DNA from: Halopiger aswanensis
GTDB lineage: Archaea; Halobacteriota; Halobacteria; Halobacteriales; Natrialbaceae
Length of the DNA stretch: 64,000 bases
Direction of reading: 5' to 3'
Assembly (NCBI RefSeq): GCF_003610195.1
Contig: NZ_RAPO01000001.1
Location: 992,001-1,056,000 of the forward strand
In this document: positions 1 through 8,551 of the stretch, in pieces
How positions within the stretch are numbered: the stretch's first letter is position 1
Layout of the letters: each line of letters begins with the position of its first letter
Notes under the pieces: generated by a model
The model's input: only the letters and a program-made list of their open reading frames with translations
Databases searched by the model: none
What the model was told of the DNA's origin: nothing
Translations under genes and position numbers: made by a program

Positions 1-1
1 C

Positions 2-199
2 GCCCACATCGGCGAGGGGGCCGTCGTCGCGGCCGGCAGCGTCGTCACCGAGGGAACCGAGGTCCCGCCGTCGACGTTAGTCGCCGGCGCGCCCGCCGAG
101 CCGAAGACCGAAGTCGACGATCCGCGCCTCGAGGCGACCGCCGATCGGTACGTCGACCTCGCGAGGCGCCACGCCGAGTCGTCCGAACGGCTGGACTGA
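2..199 (+). CDS. C-terminal end of a hexapeptide-repeat (gamma-carbonic anhydrase-like) protein, 5' truncated
   Basis: The window opens inside this gene, and 65 codons remain before the TGA at 197-199. The visible part starts with AHIGEGAVVAAGSVV followed by a GAPAEP turn. These are typical last coils of a left-handed beta-helix of the gamma-carbonic anhydrase/acyltransferase superfamily. A short charged helix (RYVDLARRHAES) closes the protein, as in YrdA/PaaY-type proteins. The metal-binding histidines would lie upstream of the window, so enzyme activity cannot be judged. Confidence 0.75.
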   Translation, partial: AHIGEGAVVAAGSVVTEGTEVPPSTLVAGAPAEPKTEVDDPRLEATADRYVDLARRHAESSERLD

Positions 200-323
200 C
201 GACGCGGGGCAGCGGTGACCGGCGGCGCGACCGGCCGCGAATCGAGGGCTCGAGGGCCGTTCGTCCCCGTATCGGCGTCCGTCGAGGGAAACGCTGATAC
301 GCGCACCGTGCTAATCGCTGGCC

Positions 324-794
324 ATGAGCGACGCCGACTGGACCGACCGGATCGTCGGGGCGCGGATGACCCTCGATCAGGAGTTTTCCTCACGTATCGC
401 CGAGTCGCGGTTCTCGAACCAGCAGTGGAGTCTGATCATGACCGCGACCGAACTCGAGATCGAACACGCCGACGACCCCGAGCGCGCCCGGATCGTCGCG
501 AACACCGACAAAGTCGATCAGATCATGCCCGAACTCGAGAACGTGGATGCGGGGATGGGAGCGATGGGCGGGCCGGGTGCCGGCGGCGGTGGCGGTAACG
601 CGGGCGGCTCGAGCGGCGGCCTCGTCGACTCCATCAAGGGCGCGCTCGGCCTCGGCGGCGACGGCGGAGGCGGGCACGATGCGAAACGCGAGGCAGCCGA
701 ACGGCTCACACAGGAGTACGCCGACGAACTTCAGTCGAAACTCGAGTCGAACGGCAAGTGGGACTCGATTCGAGAAATCGCCGCGGAAAACTGA
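324..794 (+). CDS. Small conserved haloarchaeal protein (DUF5799-like)
   Basis: This 156-aa acidic protein has an N-terminal helical part (WTDRIVGARMTLDQEF, then FSNQQWSLIMTATELEIE). A Gly-rich linker follows at about residues 78-120, and the end is a second helical segment. I recognise the N-terminal block as a widespread haloarchaeal family that I believe is DUF5799; that label is from memory. No catalytic motif, signal peptide or membrane segment is visible. The ATG at 324 fits because the conserved MSDADWTDRI start follows directly. Function unknown. Confidence 0.8.
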   Translation: MSDADWTDRIVGARMTLDQEFSSRIAESRFSNQQWSLIMTATELEIEHADDPERARIVANTDKVDQIMPELENVDAGMGAMGGPGAGGGGGNAGGSSGGLVDSIKGALGLGGDGGGGHDAKREAAERLTQEYADELQSKLESNGKWDSIREIAAEN

Positions 795-920
795 TCGGCG
801 CGGCGCGAGACGGCCGGCGACGCGCGATACGTCCGGTCGATCGACAACCACTGCTGTTCGGCGACAACCGAGCACCGACCGGGGACAACGCCTGCGGACC
901 GGCGACGACCGACCGCGCCA

Positions 921-1064
921 TCAGTCGCCGGCGCGAAAGAGCGTGTACTCGCTGGTCTCGTAGATGTTGATGAGTTCGTTGACCAGTTCGTCGTAGGACT
1001 CGTCGTCGATGCGCAGTTCGTCCAGTCGCTCGATCGTCTCTTCCTCGAGTTCGACGGTGGGCAT
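921..1064 (-). CDS. 47-aa antitoxin-like small protein
   Basis: The product MPTVELEEETIERLDELR... is 47 aa with an amphipathic helix rich in Glu, Leu and Asp. It resembles small haloarchaeal VapB/CopG-type or DUF7557-type proteins, where a short beta strand (PTVEL) is followed by two helices. The reading frame is open further upstream, but the ATG at 1064 begins the recognisable strand-helix unit and the upstream extension is Arg-rich noise. No toxin gene lies next to it, so an antitoxin role is only a guess. Confidence 0.65.
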   Translation of the reverse strand: MPTVELEEETIERLDELRIDDESYDELVNELINIYETSEYTLFRAGD

Positions 1065-1198
1065 ACGCGAAACTTCGACGTCAACGGGCAAAAACGCCAC
1101 GGGCACCCGTCCTCGCCGGCCTTCTTCCGATCGACTGACCGATCGACCCGTCGTCGCAAGCCACAGCACCTTTAGGGACGCTTCCCGACCGTAGGGAT

Positions 1199-1489
1199 AT
1201 GTCCGACGACGTGGAGACGATCACCGTCTCGATTACGGCCGATGATGAAACGACAGACGACGTGACGGTCCCCGCCGGCCTCGTGGACCTCGTCGCGGAA
1301 GGCGACCAGACGTCCGCCGAGACGGTCGGCGACATCGTGCTGCTCTCGTTCGCCAGCCGCGCCCACCACATGGTTCACCACGGCCAGGGCGGCGACGAGG
1401 ACCTCGAGGCCCAGGAGGAACGCATCATGGATCTCTTCGAGGAGCGGTTCGGCGTCACCTTCGGCGAAGCGACCGGTCACCAGCACTAA
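1199..1489 (+). CDS. Conserved haloarchaeal hypothetical protein, 96 aa
   Basis: This acidic protein begins MSDDVETITVSI and is predicted to form a beta-rich first half. Its middle carries a His cluster (RAHHMVHHGQ, about residues 59-68) and its end is a charged helix finishing in GHQH. The clustered His residues could bind a metal, but no known motif is complete. It is diverged from the 921-1064 gene (134 bp apart, opposite strand), so the gap between them carries both promoters. Function unknown. Confidence 0.75.
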   Translation: MSDDVETITVSITADDETTDDVTVPAGLVDLVAEGDQTSAETVGDIVLLSFASRAHHMVHHGQGGDEDLEAQEERIMDLFEERFGVTFGEATGHQH

Positions 1490-1674
1490 CGCGCTCCCGA
1501 ACGATCGAACCACCGGTCGACGCTGCAGTCTGCGGGTTCGGACCCTCGTTCTGCGGACTCGACCGTCGGCGATTTCTACGGCGGTATCCGAACGATCGAC
1601 CAGCTACCGACGGCGCTGGTGTCGCGCTGTGGCGGGCGCGCTCGAGCGACGCCGTCGGTCGCCGGCTCTCGGAG

Positions 1675-4600
1675 CTAGACGACTGTTATCCCCGATTCGC
1701 CGGCGGTCGATTCAGCCGGCGGCGAGTCGCCGGATTGTTCGGTGCCCTCGGCTGAGCCGTTCGACTCGGCCGGTGGACCAGGGCTGGTCGGTTCGTCGGG
1801 CGATTCGGTACCGGCGTTCGCCGGCTCGTCAGCCGCTCCCGAATCGGGGGCCTCGTCGGTCGTTTCGGGCGGTCCCTCCGGAGATTGACCGTCACCTCCG
1901 TCTTCGGACCGCGCCTCCGGCGGTTCGTCCGCACCCGCACCGGCGTCGCCCGCGTCGCCGGCACCGGACTCGGTGACCGCTTCGATCGTCACCGAGCCAG
2001 TGTCGTTCTCGGTCGCGATCGTGTGCGTCGATTCACCCTCCGGAACCGTCGTCTCGAACGAGACCGTCGCCGATTCGCCGCCGGCGAGCGTCACCGCCGT
2101 CTCTCCGGCCGGTTGCCCGTCGACGCTGTAGGTCACCGTCTGCGTTCCCTCGAGATCGCCGACGTTCGTGATCGTCGTACTCACCGTGACCGGATCGCCC
2201 GGCGCCGGATCGGTTGCGTCCGCCGACACGTCGTCGATGGCAAACTCGGCAGGATCTCCACTTGGCTCGGTGGGCGCGATCTCGCCCGCAGCGGCGGTTT
2301 CGGCGGTCAGCACCTCCTCGTAGTCGTAGCGGCTCATATCGACCTCCCAGACGAGCCGCTCGTCGTCGCTCTCGGGGGTCCACTCGACGGTGAACTCGCC
2401 CGCGCCGGGCTCGAGTTCTTCGGGCGGTTCGCTGGCGGTCGTCCCTTCGACGAACGCGCTGTCGACGAACAGCGGCGCGTCGTTGGGGTTCTCGTAGCCG
2501 AAGGTGACCTCGATGGTCTCCCCGTCGTCCGTCGGCGTCGTCTCCTCGACGCCGATTTCCGGCTGCTCGGGCCGGACCTGCTCGAGACACTCGCTGGCGT
2601 CGGGGTTCGGGTAGTCGATCGAGCCGGCGAGTGCGTCCGGCGACGCGATGCCGGTGATCGCCGAGCCGAACTGTCCCTGCGGGACCTCGACGTACGCGCC
2701 GTCATCGGTCTCGGAGACGCCAAAGTCCTCGCCCGTCTCGAAGACGACGGTCCCCTCGACGGGTCCCTCGATGTTCTCGCCGACGCTGAGTGCGTACTCG
2801 CCCATCGAGTTGCCGAAGCCGCCGGACTCGTAGAAGCCGGTGGCCACGATGACCGTGTCGCCCTCCTCGAACGAGCCCGTCACTTCCGCGCGCGAACAGT
2901 TGACGAACTCGACGCCGAATTCGGGCGACTGGTCGACGGTGTACTCGATCGTCTCGTTCGCGAGCGGGGCGGCGGTCCCGTTCTCGTTCTCGTCGGCCGT
3001 CGCGTTGTCACCGTCGGCCGCGACGACCGCCACCTCGAGCGTCGCGTTCGATTCCAGCGGCGGCTCGAGGGCGAGCGACGCGTTCTCGACCGCCCGGCCG
3101 GCCGCGAACGTGTCGCTCGCGGCGCGTTGGTCGCCGGCCTCGTCGGTGACGGTGAGCGCGTAGTCGACGGAGGCGTTGGCTTCGTCGACGACGAGGGCCT
3201 CGCCGGTCCCGGCTTGGTCGCTCACGTTGAGCGTCGCTTCCGGTTCCGGCTCGGGTTCGGGCGCCTCGTCCGCGACCGCGTATTCGACGGAGTCGTTCGC
3301 CAGCGCCTCGTCCGTCGCGGCGTCGCGCACCGAGACGTCGACCGTCGTGTCGTTCTCGATCGACGGCTCGAGGTCTATCGACTCGTTCTCAACCGCCTCG
3401 CCGGCGCTGAAGGGGTCGCTGTCGACGCGTTCGCCGTCGTACGCGGCGCTCAAGACGTATTCGACGGAGGCATTGGCCTCGTCGACGACGAGCGTCTCGC
3501 CGTCGCCCTCCTGATCGCTTACGTTGAGCGTCGCCTCGGGTTCGGGTTCAGGTGGTTCAGTCGCCATCGTGTACTCGATCGATTCGTTCGCGAGTGCCGC
3601 GTCGTCCTCGAGCGCGCGCACGAAGACATCAACGGTTGCGTTCGCTTCGAGCGGTGGCTCGAGATCGAGTTCGAGGTCCTCGACCGATTGACCCGCGGCG
3701 AACGACTCGCTGTCGACCCGTTCGCCGTCGTACTCGGCCGTGACGGCGTAGTCGACGGAGGCATTGGCCTCGTCGACGACGAGCGTCTCGCCGTCGCCCT
3801 CCTGATCGCTTACGTTGAGCGTGGCCTCGCGGTCGGTATCGTCGGCGACCGTGACGAACGCACCGTCGAGCACCGGGCCGCCGCCCGCGGCGACGTATGG
3901 CTCGTCCTCGCTGCCGTCGGACTCTACGTAGTCGAACGATCCGTCGTCGTTCGTATCGTGATGGACGACCGCGACGAGCGCCTGACTCTCGTTTATCGGC
4001 TCCTCGAGGTCGATCTCGAGATCCTCGTACTCGCCGGCCTCGAGGTAGTCGGACGTGCCGATGACGGCGTCGGGATCGGTATCGACCGCGACGCCCTCGT
4101 AGATCGCGACGAAGCCGCCTTCCGAGAGGTCGACCTCGTCGACGACGACGCTCGCGCCCTCCGATTGCTGATCGGCGAACTCGATCGACGCGGTCCCCTC
4201 GAGTTCGTCGACCTGCTCGATTCGCTGGACGACGGTGACCTCGACGTACTGGACGATCTCCGTCGCGTCGGTGATCCCTTCGCTGACGGCGTACTGGGTC
4301 GCGTCCGCTGCCGTCTCCTGCGTGATCGTTTGGAGCTGCGTGATGCTGATCCGCTGGGACTGGACGACCCGTGCGGTCTCCTCGCAGGCGCTCCGGGCTG
4401 CGGTCTGGATCTGCTCGACGCTGGCCTCCTGAGATTGGACGAGTGCGCCGCTCGAGCCGCCCTGTGCGAGTCGCTGGACCTGCGCGACGTCGACGACCTG
4501 CTGCTGGGTCACCGCGCCCTCACCCGCGCCGCGCGCGGCGGCCTGGATCTGCTCGACCTCGACGATCTGGTACTGGACTGCCGACTGGACGGCGCCCTTC

Positions 4601-5925
4601 GAGGCGCCGGTGGCCGCGTGCTGGATCTGCGTAATCGAGACCTCCTGGCGCTGCAGCAGCGACCCCTGCGAGGCGCCGTCCGCCGCAGCCTGAATCTGCT
4701 CGACGGATGCTTCTTGGCTCTGTTCGATCGCCCCTTTCGACGCGCCGAAGGCAGCCTCCTGAATCTGCGTAATCGAGATTCGCTGGACCTGCTCGACGCT
4801 GACGGACTGGACCTGCTTCAGCGGCCCCTTGCCGGCACCGCGTGCGGCGGCCTGGGTCTGCTCGACCGAGACAGACTGGCGCTGCTCGAGCGCGCCCTTC
4901 GCGGCCCCGATCGCGGCCTTCTGAACCTGCTTGATGTCGACGCGCTGGCGCTGTTCGACGTCGACGCGTTGCTCCTGCTCGAGCACGCTCCGGGTGCTCC
5001 CCTCGAGCGAGCCGGCCGACGCCCCCGCGGCAGCGTGCTGGACGTGCTCGAGCGTGATCCGTTGGCGCTGCTCGACCGTGACTTTCTGGTACTGTTCGAG
5101 GACGCCGTAGGCCGCACCCTGGGCGGCCTCCTGGATCTTCGGTTTGCTGTCGACGCCCGTGTCGCCGGCCTCGCTGGCGGCGCCTGCAGCGGCGCCGTAG
5201 GTCGCGACCTGAATCTGCTCGACGGTCACGCGCTGTTGCTGGGCGAGCGCGCCGTGGGTCGCGCCCCAGGTCGCGCTCTGCATCTGGGTGGCGTTGACCG
5301 TCTGGTACTGGGCGAGCGCACCATCGGTCGCGCCGCCGACCGCGTACTGGATCTGGGTGGCGTTGACCGCCTGCTCCTGCATCAGCGAGCCGTGGACCGC
5401 GCCCGCCGTCGCGGACTGCACCTGCTCGGCGTCGGCCGCCTGGTGCTGGGCGGCCGCCTGTCGCGCGCCGTCGATCGCGGCCGCGCGCTGTTCCTGCGTC
5501 ACCTCGACGCCCTGGGACTGCGCGAGTTCGATTCCCGCGTCGACGCCGGCTTCGACGGGGTCTTCCTGCGCACCAGATTCGGTCTGCTGAGGCGTTGCTT
5601 CAACGCTCGAGGATGCGGCCTCGCCGCTCTCATCCTCGCCGCCGTCCTGCGGTTGTAGCTCTACCGGCGCCTCGAGCGGCAGAATATCCGCTTCGCCGTC
5701 GGTCCCCGCCGATTCCGTTCCCGACGACTCGGCCCCATCGTCCTCACCTGTCGGGTCGTCCTCCTGGAACTGCGCCTGCGTGCCGTCGCCCCCCTCGTCT
5801 GCCGATCCGGTTTCGGCTCCGTCGAACGGACCGAGACCACCGAGTGACGGCAGTGCGACCGCGCCAACGAGCATCGCCCCGACGACGAGCGCGACCGCGA
5901 CGAACCCGACGCGCGTGCGGTTCAC
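1675..5925 (-). CDS. Giant exported surface protein with Gln-rich 23-residue repeats, DUF7282-like and CARDB-like domains
   Basis: The gene encodes 1416 aa from a GTG start. Residues 1-30 form a signal peptide or signal anchor (MNRTRVGFVAVALVVGAMLVG). An acidic low-complexity segment follows to about residue 130. Residues 135-570 hold about 15 degenerate copies of a unit close to QxVxVEQIQxAAxGAxxGALxQ. Residues 578-690 look like the haloarchaeal DUF7282 domain (SVVVDEVDLSEGGFVAIYE). Three related modules follow, each beginning ATLNVSDQ. Next come a domain bounded by two cysteines (NCSRAEV to DASEC, near 960-1070), a CARDB-like domain (AFTNVG-type core NVGDLEGTQTVTYSVDG), and a Ser/Pro/Glu-rich tail. 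There is no PGF-CTERM or terminal membrane helix. The long open frame on the other strand is a compositional shadow. Likely an adhesive or cell-wall fibre; function inferred only. Confidence 0.9.
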   Translation of the reverse strand: MNRTRVGFVAVALVVGAMLVGAVALPSLGGLGPFDGAETGSADEGGDGTQAQFQEDDPTGEDDGAESSGTESAGTDGEADILPLEAPVELQPQDGGEDESGEAASSSVEATPQQTESGAQEDPVEAGVDAGIELAQSQGVEVTQEQRAAAIDGARQAAAQHQAADAEQVQSATAGAVHGSLMQEQAVNATQIQYAVGGATDGALAQYQTVNATQMQSATWGATHGALAQQQRVTVEQIQVATYGAAAGAASEAGDTGVDSKPKIQEAAQGAAYGVLEQYQKVTVEQRQRITLEHVQHAAAGASAGSLEGSTRSVLEQEQRVDVEQRQRVDIKQVQKAAIGAAKGALEQRQSVSVEQTQAAARGAGKGPLKQVQSVSVEQVQRISITQIQEAAFGASKGAIEQSQEASVEQIQAAADGASQGSLLQRQEVSITQIQHAATGASKGAVQSAVQYQIVEVEQIQAAARGAGEGAVTQQQVVDVAQVQRLAQGGSSGALVQSQEASVEQIQTAARSACEETARVVQSQRISITQLQTITQETAADATQYAVSEGITDATEIVQYVEVTVVQRIEQVDELEGTASIEFADQQSEGASVVVDEVDLSEGGFVAIYEGVAVDTDPDAVIGTSDYLEAGEYEDLEIDLEEPINESQALVAVVHHDTNDDGSFDYVESDGSEDEPYVAAGGGPVLDGAFVTVADDTDREATLNVSDQEGDGETLVVDEANASVDYAVTAEYDGERVDSESFAAGQSVEDLELDLEPPLEANATVDVFVRALEDDAALANESIEYTMATEPPEPEPEATLNVSDQEGDGETLVVDEANASVEYVLSAAYDGERVDSDPFSAGEAVENESIDLEPSIENDTTVDVSVRDAATDEALANDSVEYAVADEAPEPEPEPEATLNVSDQAGTGEALVVDEANASVDYALTVTDEAGDQRAASDTFAAGRAVENASLALEPPLESNATLEVAVVAADGDNATADENENGTAAPLANETIEYTVDQSPEFGVEFVNCSRAEVTGSFEEGDTVIVATGFYESGGFGNSMGEYALSVGENIEGPVEGTVVFETGEDFGVSETDDGAYVEVPQGQFGSAITGIASPDALAGSIDYPNPDASECLEQVRPEQPEIGVEETTPTDDGETIEVTFGYENPNDAPLFVDSAFVEGTTASEPPEELEPGAGEFTVEWTPESDDERLVWEVDMSRYDYEEVLTAETAAAGEIAPTEPSGDPAEFAIDDVSADATDPAPGDPVTVSTTITNVGDLEGTQTVTYSVDGQPAGETAVTLAGGESATVSFETTVPEGESTHTIATENDTGSVTIEAVTESGAGDAGDAGAGADEPPEARSEDGGDGQSPEGPPETTDEAPDSGAADEPANAGTESPDEPTSPGPPAESNGSAEGTEQSGDSPPAESTAGESGITVV
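3160..3835 (-). repeat. Three tandem copies of an ATLNVSDQ module, about 290 bp apart
   Basis: The stretch coding DQEGDGETLVVDEANAS occurs near 3458-3535 and again near 3750-3827, and these two DNA copies are almost identical over roughly 75 bp. A third, more diverged copy lies near 3163-3238. The near-identity of two copies within a diverged protein points to recent duplication or gene conversion. Confidence 0.8.
4216..5523 (-). repeat. Array of about 15 degenerate 69-bp units coding the Gln-rich repeat
   Basis: Each unit encodes a strand-like half (for example QSVSVEQ or QKVTVEQ) and a helix-like half (AARGAGKGPLK, AAFGASKGAI, AADGASQGSL). Some units carry an extra 8 residues of the pattern QRISITQIQ or QRVDIKQVQ, giving a period of 31 instead of 23. 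One unit has a long insert (near residues 250-265). The DNA copies have diverged, so the array is old rather than a fresh slippage product. Confidence 0.85.
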
Positions 5926-6427
5926 TGCGGATCACCGGCGCGGGGGCCGTCACAGACGCCCGTTGGATCAGAACTGGCGGACGCTTCGCGTGCTCTCACG
6001 CATCGTTCACGCGCGCGTCCAGACGACGACCTCGATATCGAGATCGGTACGTGTCGTCCCGTACCGCAGTGGTCGAATCGTCTCGCGTTTATCCTGCGCT
6101 GCCGTCGCCGTCCGTACCGCGTACTACCGGATCGCATTCGTTTCACACCACCCGACCGAATCGGCGCATAAGCGCGCCGTCCGTTTCAGTCAGGACCCGG
6201 AGACAATACCGGATTACTTCCCCGTGAATCGTCAGCCGCCCGTCCTCGAGCGCGCAGTGAGTTGACGGCCCGGTTCTACGCTCGTTCAGGGAGCCAGTAT
6301 AATCGTGAAACCGGACAGGAACGTCCCGTTTCAGCCGGGTTGATTCGGCTCCGTTCGTGCCGAGCATCGGTTTCCGCGGGACTCGAGTATCGCGAGGGTC
6401 TCGAGGAGCCCCGGTCGATCACCGATT
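5926..6427. other. Intergenic region between divergent genes
   Basis: About 500 bp without a convincing gene. It must hold the promoter of the large surface protein (minus strand). One open frame on the minus strand (6143-6367) has acceptable codon use but no recognisable sequence, so I did not call it. No repeat or RNA gene was seen. Confidence 0.5.
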
Positions 6428-6459
6428 TTGGAAACCGAAGTTTTGATCTTGGTTTACGA
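6428..6459 (+). promoter_or_regulatory. Predicted BirA-type biotin operator upstream of bioY
   Basis: The two half-sites are TTGGAAACC (6428-6436) and GGTTTACGA (6451-6459), separated by 14 bp. Each matches the known BirA consensus TTGTAAACC / GGTTTACAA at 8 of 9 positions. The site ends 14 bp before the bioY ATG, where the TATA box of a leaderless transcript would lie. A bound BirA (biotin-protein ligase with a DNA-binding domain) would therefore block transcription when biotin is plentiful. BirA itself is not in the window. Confidence 0.75.
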
Positions 6460-6472
6460 GACACACGTCGGT

Positions 6473-7060
6473 ATGGCAACCGAACGACAGTCGGTCGATC
6501 GCGTCGACGGCGACGTCGTCCGGCAGTTCGCCCGGGCGGCGCTGATCGCGGCGCTGATCGGGGCGTCCGCACCCGTAACGATCCCGATCCCGCTCTCGCC
6601 GGCGCCGATCACGCTGCAGGTACTGTTCGTCTTCCTGGCCGGACTCGTCCTCGGGCCGGTCTGGGGGACCTTCTCGCTGGTGCTGTATCTCGCCGCCGGC
6701 GCGGTTGGGCTCCCCGTCTTCGCCGGCATGAACGGCGGCCCCGGCGTCCTCGTCGGGCAAACCGCGGGCTACCTCTGGTCGTACCCGATCGCCGCCGGAC
6801 TGATCGGGCTGGTCGTCCACCGCGGGACGAACCTGCGCGACCCCGCCGCACAGCCCCTTCCGGTCGTCGTCGCGGCACTCGTCGCCGGAACGCTGCTCAT
6901 CTACGGCATGGGCGTCGGCTACATGGCCTGGCTCCTCGAGATGAACCTCTGGGACGCGATCGCCGCTGGCGCACTGCCGTTCATCCCCGGCGAGATCCTG
7001 AAGATGGCCGCGGCGATCGCCATCGTCAAAAGCGGCCGGATCGTATCGGTGCGCTCGTGA
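6473..7060 (+). CDS. bioY: Biotin transporter substrate-binding (S) component BioY
   Basis: BioY is the membrane S component that captures biotin for the ECF transporter. The 195-aa protein shows five to six hydrophobic segments. It has BioY hallmarks: the first-helix APVTIPIPLSPAPITLQVLFV, the LAGLVLGPVWGTFSLVLYLAAGAVGLPVFAG stretch (cited in part), and the terminal FIPGEILKM. I chose the ATG at 6473 because the longer frame starting at 6428 would run through the operator. The gene stands upstream of bioM and bioN in one transcription unit. Confidence 0.93.
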   Translation: MATERQSVDRVDGDVVRQFARAALIAALIGASAPVTIPIPLSPAPITLQVLFVFLAGLVLGPVWGTFSLVLYLAAGAVGLPVFAGMNGGPGVLVGQTAGYLWSYPIAAGLIGLVVHRGTNLRDPAAQPLPVVVAALVAGTLLIYGMGVGYMAWLLEMNLWDAIAAGALPFIPGEILKMAAAIAIVKSGRIVSVRS

Positions 7061-7124
7061 CCGCACGCAACCGACTCGAGACCGCACGCACATCCGCGCC
7101 CACGCTCGTACGCGAACGCACGCA

Positions 7125-7853
7125 ATGATCGAATTCCGCGACGTCTCCTACGCCTTCGAGGACGTCCCCGTCCTCGAGGAACTCTCGCTGTCGGTCGAGA
7201 GCGGCGAGTTCGTCGTTCTGGCGGGCGCGAACGGCAGCGGAAAGACGACACTGTTGCGTCACTGCAACGGCCTCCTCGAGCCGGATTCCGGAACCGTGCT
7301 GGTCGACGGCACGCCCGTCGCCGACGACCTCGTTGCCGCGCGCTCGCGCGTCGGCATGGTCTTCCAGCACCCGCGCGACCAGTTCGTCGCCGCGACGGTC
7401 GGCGCCGACGTCGCCTTCGGCCCCGAGAACCTCGGCCTCGAGCGATCGGAGATCGACCGCCGCGTCGAAGCCGCGCTCGCGGCCGTGAATATGGCGGGCC
7501 GCGAGGACGAGCAGATCGACGCGCTCTCGGGCGGCGAACAGGCCCGCGTGGCCATTGCGGGCGCGCTCGCGATGGATCCCGACCACCTCGTCCTCGACGA
7601 ACCGTTTACCGGGCTCGACGATCCCGCCCGCCGATCCGTCCTCGAGCGCCTCGAGTCGCTGTCCGCCGAGGGCACCGGCGTCGTGCTCGCGACGCACGAC
7701 CTGCGGGACGTCCTCGCGCTCGCGGATCGGCTCGTCGCCATGCGGGACGGACGCGTCGTCGTCGACGACGCGCCCGAGCGAGCGATTGCGGAACTCGAGG
7801 GCCTCGAGGTTCGCGTTCCGGAAGCGTTCCGTCCCGAGGCCGACCGATGTTGA
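7125..7853 (+). CDS. bioM: Biotin ECF transporter ATPase BioM
   Basis: This 242-aa ABC ATPase energises biotin uptake. It has Walker A GANGSGKT (about residues 34-41), a Q-loop (VFQHPRDQF), signature LSGGEQARVAIAGAL, Walker B HLVLDEPFTGLDD, and the switch His in ATHDLRD. The asymmetric VFQHPRDQ sequence is typical of ECF ATPases of the CbiO/EcfA group. It follows bioY by 64 bp and overlaps bioN by 7 bp, so the three genes probably form one operon. Confidence 0.92.
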   Translation: MIEFRDVSYAFEDVPVLEELSLSVESGEFVVLAGANGSGKTTLLRHCNGLLEPDSGTVLVDGTPVADDLVAARSRVGMVFQHPRDQFVAATVGADVAFGPENLGLERSEIDRRVEAALAAVNMAGREDEQIDALSGGEQARVAIAGALAMDPDHLVLDEPFTGLDDPARRSVLERLESLSAEGTGVVLATHDLRDVLALADRLVAMRDGRVVVDDAPERAIAELEGLEVRVPEAFRPEADRC

Positions 7854-8551
7854 CCTACGAACCCGACGACACGCTGGCCCATCGGCTCGATCCGCGCTCG
7901 AAGCTCGCGGTCCAGCTCGGCTTCGCCGCGACCGCGCTGGCACACACCGACGCGCGAGCCCTCCTCGCGCTGTCCGCCGTCGCCGCGCTCGTCCTCGTCG
8001 CAGCGCGGGTACCGCTCCGGCGGACGCTGTACGCGTATCGGTTCGCGTTCGTCATCCTGACGCTCGCGCCGCTGCTGGCCGCGCTCGCGCTCGGGCCGCC
8101 GTGGATCGTCCTCGAGGACGGACTCGCGTCGGCTCGAGCGAGCTATCGCGTCCTGTTGATCCTGCTCGTTAGCGCTGCGTACGTCCGGTCGACGCCGGTA
8201 CGGGACTCGCGCGCCGCGATCCAGCGGACGATCCCGGGGAAACCCGGTCAGTTGCTGGGAATCGGGATCGCGCTCGTCTTTCGCTTTCTGCCCGTCCTGC
8301 AGGGCGATATTCGGACGATTCGCGATGCGATGGCTGCCCGACTCGGCACCGAACGCAGCGCCGTCGACCGCGCGAGTACGCTCACGTTGCTCGGGCTCTC
8401 GCGCGCCTTCGACCGCGCGGATCGACTCGCGCTCGCGATGCAAGCGCGGTGTTTTTCGTGGAATCCGACGCTGCCGCCGCTATCGTTCGGACGGGGCGAC
8501 GCAGTCGTGCTGGTGTTTGCGGTCGGATTAAGTCTAACGGCGTTCCTGTAG
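7847..8551 (+). CDS. bioN: Biotin ECF transporter transmembrane (T) component BioN
   Basis: This 234-aa protein of the CbiQ/EcfT family couples the ATPase to the S component. It has several hydrophobic helices (near residues 25-60, 68-85 and 98-110, plus the C-terminus). The cytoplasmic coupling region ends in ALAMQARCF, the place where EcfT proteins carry their Ala-Arg-Gly motifs; here the last residue is Cys rather than Gly. The ATG at 7847 overlaps the end of bioM, as expected for translational coupling. Confidence 0.9.
   Translation: MLTYEPDDTLAHRLDPRSKLAVQLGFAATALAHTDARALLALSAVAALVLVAARVPLRRTLYAYRFAFVILTLAPLLAALALGPPWIVLEDGLASARASYRVLLILLVSAAYVRSTPVRDSRAAIQRTIPGKPGQLLGIGIALVFRFLPVLQGDIRTIRDAMAARLGTERSAVDRASTLTLLGLSRAFDRADRLALAMQARCFSWNPTLPPLSFGRGDAVVLVFAVGLSLTAFL

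Noticed and set aside
1885-5658. Open frame of 1257 codons on the plus strand, antisense to the surface repeat protein
   Set aside because: It mirrors the minus-strand gene; the product is Arg/Leu/Asp-rich with repeats that only reflect the repeats of the real gene. High GC and few stops explain its length.
6143-6367. 74-codon minus-strand frame between the surface protein and bioY
   Set aside because: Codon use is acceptable, but no motif, neighbour or start signal supports it.
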